Positions 62,006 to 64,000 of a DNA stretch of 64,000 nucleotides are shown one piece after another; positions within the stretch are counted from its first letter, which is position 1; every line of letters begins with the position of its first letter. The stretch spans positions 116,193 through 180,192 of the forward strand of contig NZ_PVTY01000007.1 in NCBI RefSeq assembly GCF_003003175.1. The letters run 5' to 3'. The translations under genes and the position numbers were made by a program. Below the pieces are notes generated by a model. That model did not search any database. It saw only the letters and a list, made by a program, of their open reading frames with translations, and was not told the DNA's origin. This DNA comes from Nesterenkonia sandarakina (GTDB lineage Bacteria; Actinomycetota; Actinomycetes; Actinomycetales; Micrococcaceae).

Positions 62006-62319
62006 TTACACGGGCTGCGGCTCACTCACATTAGCTGCGTAGTAAGCGCGCTCGTACTCTACCGGGGTCAGGTTTCCCCTCGCCCCGTGGAGGCGACGGT
62101 TGTTCCACCAATCGACCCAGCCAGCAGTGGCGAACTCGACGTCTGCCAACTGCCGATAGGGCCCTTCATGGAAGACATCGGTGCGGATGCACTCAGTCTT
62201 GAACAACCCGATGATGGACTCCATCAGGCTGTTGTCATAGGCATCACCGACGGTGCCGATCGAAGGACGAATGCCTTCGATCTCTAGATGCTCGGTGAAA
62301 CGCACCGAGGTGTACTGGC
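62006..62319 (-). pseudogene. IS3-family transposase, C-terminal remnant
   Basis: The frame encodes the last roughly 105 residues of an IS3-family OrfB integrase: QYTSVRFTEHLEIEGIRPSI, GTVGDAYDNSLMESIIGLFK with the catalytic Glu, and ending NLTPVEYERAYYAANVSEPQ. The upstream half, with the first Asp residues, is missing and the sequence changes to the IS30 element at about 62320, inside what should be GSQYTS. This shows insertion or deletion at that point. Confidence 0.85.
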
Positions 62320-63735
62320 CGTATTCAACCGATCGTCGCAACAGTCTGTTGTTGCACTGAGCGTAGTTGATCGGCGAAGGCCTCAGCTGGGGTGCGCCAC
62401 CCCAGTATGCCGCGAGGCCTATTGTTCAGGGCCGTGGCGATGGCTGCGATCTCATCGGCGTTCCATCTGGAGAGATCAGTACCTTTCGGGAAGTACTGCC
62501 GCAGGAGACCATTGAGGTGTTCGTTGGAGCCACGCTGCCAGGGACTCTTCGCGTCGGCGAAGTAGACGGGCAGTCCAGTCTCTCTTGTCAGCAGCGCATG
62601 AGCAGAGAGTTCTTTTCCCCGGTCCCAAGTCAGAGAACGGCGCAACTGCTCGGGCAGCGGCGTGATCGATCTCGCCAGCGCGTCCTTCATGGTCAGTGCG
62701 CCGTAGCCCGCCAGTGCCGGGCCGTTCTTCGTCGGACGGATCATCCCGTATCCGGTCTGGCGCGGTAAATGAACCAGCATCGCGTAGCGGGTGGTGCGCT
62801 CGATCAACGTGGCGACCGCTGAACGCTTCAACCCGATGATCAGGTCCCCTTCCCAATGCCCGGCGATCTTGCGGTCTTCGACCTCCGCAGGGCGCTTGTT
62901 CAACACCGTTTCCTCGGTGACGTGAGCCCAGGCTTGTTGCCGGGTTCTCGCCCGCGGCGTCCGCTTAGCCCGGCCTCGGCGCAGATGCCAGGACTGCTTG
63001 CGCTCAAGGCCGCCGCGGCCCTCGACGTATAACGCCTGGTAGATCGCCTCATGAGAGATGCGCATCGATTCATCCTCGGGAAAGTCGAGGCGAAGGCGCT
63101 GAGCGATCTGCTGTGGGCTCCAGCCCGTGACCCATTCTCGGTCACCGCGGTGAGGTTTGTTCTTACCTCCCCAGACCGGCCCGACGGGGCCGACGATCTC
63201 ACCATCGGCGGTGAGGATCTCACCGCTGAGCTTGTCCTGGACATACTGGCGCAACTGGTGGTGGGTGACCATCTTCGCGGTCTTGGGCCGCTTTGCCCGG
63301 CGTTCTGCGTGCCACTGAGCCGTTGATGCCTTGTACTCCAGTCGGTAGGTGCGAGTGGAGGCGTTGCGGCGCAGCTCCCGAGAGATGGTCGACGGGCTGC
63401 GGCCCAGCCGCTTCGCGATGTCCCGGACTCCGACCTGTTGGGCTCGCCATAGCGCGATGTCCTCACGCTCCGCGGAGGAGAGGTATCGTCCGGAGGTGGT
63501 GGGTGCCAGTCGTGGATTCACACCACCAGCATGCTTGAACCAGCGGTGAGCTACCGGCTCTGAAACCCCAGCGGCGACCGCGGCTTCTCGAGTCTTCGCG
63601 CCGGCCGCGATAGCTTCCCAGAAGCGGACTCTGTCCTGACGCCAGGCGATGCTGGGGCGTCCTGGCGAGAACATGAGCCCTCGTTCTTCCCTGATCTTCT
63701 TTTGTCTCGGGCTAGTGCCCATCGAACACCGGCGA
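62320..63735 (-). mobile_element. IS30-family insertion sequence (approximate limits)
   Basis: The left limit is set by the break in the IS3 remnant at about 62320. The right limit is not resolved because another IS30 transposase begins at once. The motif ATTCA followed eight or nine bases later by CGCAACA occurs at both the left end (62323) and the 63732 region, as expected of related IS30 ends. No target duplication could be assigned. Confidence 0.6.
62325..63722 (-). CDS. IS30-family transposase (complete)
   Basis: The 465-residue transposase has a helix-turn-helix N-terminal region (GAKTREAAVAAGVSEPVAHR, then GVRDIAKRLGRSPSTISREL) and the DDE catalytic domain: HWEGDLIIGLKRSAVATLIE (first Asp), LTWDRGKELSAHALL (second Asp) and KSPWQRGSNEHLNGLLRQYF (Glu). 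The full set of motifs and lack of stops suggest it is active. A start 48 bases downstream (63674) with a purine-rich leader is also possible. It has inserted into the IS3 transposase gene. Confidence 0.92.
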   Translation of the reverse strand: MGTSPRQKKIREERGLMFSPGRPSIAWRQDRVRFWEAIAAGAKTREAAVAAGVSEPVAHRWFKHAGGVNPRLAPTTSGRYLSSAEREDIALWRAQQVGVRDIAKRLGRSPSTISRELRRNASTRTYRLEYKASTAQWHAERRAKRPKTAKMVTHHQLRQYVQDKLSGEILTADGEIVGPVGPVWGGKNKPHRGDREWVTGWSPQQIAQRLRLDFPEDESMRISHEAIYQALYVEGRGGLERKQSWHLRRGRAKRTPRARTRQQAWAHVTEETVLNKRPAEVEDRKIAGHWEGDLIIGLKRSAVATLIERTTRYAMLVHLPRQTGYGMIRPTKNGPALAGYGALTMKDALARSITPLPEQLRRSLTWDRGKELSAHALLTRETGLPVYFADAKSPWQRGSNEHLNGLLRQYFPKGTDLSRWNADEIAAIATALNNRPRGILGWRTPAEAFADQLRSVQQQTVATIG

Positions 63736-63737
63736 AT

Positions 63738-64000
63738 TCATGCGGTGAGCGCAACACCGGTTTGATTCTCTGGACCTGAGAGTATCCCGTCGAGGACCTC
63801 TGCCGGAGTTCGGTAGCCGTGGCGCTTTCGGGGCCGGCTGTTCAATTCCGCAGCGACGTTCTCAAGGATCCCTGGTCCATGGAACGACAGGTCAGTGCCC
63901 TTCGGGAAGTACTGTCGTAAGAGCCCGTTGGTGTTCTCGTTGGTGCCCCGCTGCCAGGGCGAGTGCGGGTCACAGAAGTAGATCGGCATACCGGTGGCCA
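63738..64000 (-). CDS. Second IS30-family transposase (5' end off window)
   Basis: The frame is open to the window edge and encodes the last 87 residues of a different IS30 transposase: HSPWQRGTNENTNGLLRQYF (catalytic Glu), PKGTDLSFHGPGILENVAAE and LNSRPRKRHGYRTPAEVLDG. It is clearly diverged from the first transposase. Its stop lies 15 bases from the first transposase start, so the two elements abut. Confidence 0.88.
   Translation of the reverse strand, partial: ATGMPIYFCDPHSPWQRGTNENTNGLLRQYFPKGTDLSFHGPGILENVAAELNSRPRKRHGYRTPAEVLDGILSGPENQTGVALTA

Overview
The window is high-GC actinobacterial chromosome. Three things place it there: a pupylation locus (arc, dop, pup, pafA), mycothiol biosynthesis (mshC) and the whiA-yvcK-rapZ-uvrC block. 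The gene set and order fit the Micrococcaceae; a Nesterenkonia-like genus is only a guess. Most of the window is conserved housekeeping DNA. The right end, from about 58.3 kb, is a surface-polysaccharide locus that runs into insertion sequences.

Layout. 1-10.2 kb: an FKBP-type prolyl isomerase lipoprotein cut by the window edge, then the minus-strand run trmI-arc-dop-pup-pafA with no prcBA between pup and pafA, then an M50 protease, a HAD phosphatase and a PAC2 protein. 10.3-16.1 kb: mshC, uppP, a very acidic small protein, a DUF5703 protein, an acyl-CoA dehydrogenase-like protein and an M20 peptidase. 16.2-23.3 kb is more variable: a 36-residue leaderless ORF, a lipoprotein interrupted by an in-frame stop, tRNA-Leu(GAG), a lipoate ligase-like protein, an orphan ATP-grasp protein, small membrane proteins, and a YczE-type membrane protein divergent from a MocR regulator. 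23.4-26.7 kb: rpmE2, a TauE/SafE-type transporter, an ABC ATPase and serB. 26.9-35.6 kb: the plus-strand pentose-phosphate set tkt-tal-pgi-zwf-opcA-pgl. 35.7-49.4 kb on the minus strand: uvrA-plsC-uvrC-rapZ-yvcK-whiA, sodA and gap-pgk-tpiA-secG. 49.5-58.2 kb: a frameshifted NCS1 transporter, a HAD phosphatase, an MBL hydrolase, a DUF3516-type helicase, an S33 peptidase, and a TerC protein behind a manganese (yybP-ykoY) riboswitch. 58.3-64 kb: rmlA, rmlB and an rmlC-rmlD fusion for dTDP-L-rhamnose, then an IS3 remnant and two IS30 transposases.

How the genes fit together. Arc, Dop, Pup and PafA are complete, but Pup already ends in Gly-Gly-Glu and Arc lacks the C-terminal Gln-Tyr-Leu proteasome-docking tail. 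This matches pupylation without a 20S proteasome. The two carbohydrate blocks converge at about 35.6 kb and cover the oxidative and non-oxidative pentose phosphate pathway and lower glycolysis. uvrA has a perfect actinobacterial LexA box and lies upstream of uvrC on the same strand.

The most unusual signals are structural. One is a 60-bp element present twice, with 24-25 bp perfect stems and a compensatory base-pair change between copies; one copy contains the stop codon of its neighbour. A second palindrome family built on TTGAGGGGCGGA occurs three times. Fourteen genes also have a -10 hexamer, TANNNT in all but one, only 5-7 bases before the start codon, which implies leaderless mRNAs; these spacings decided several start calls.
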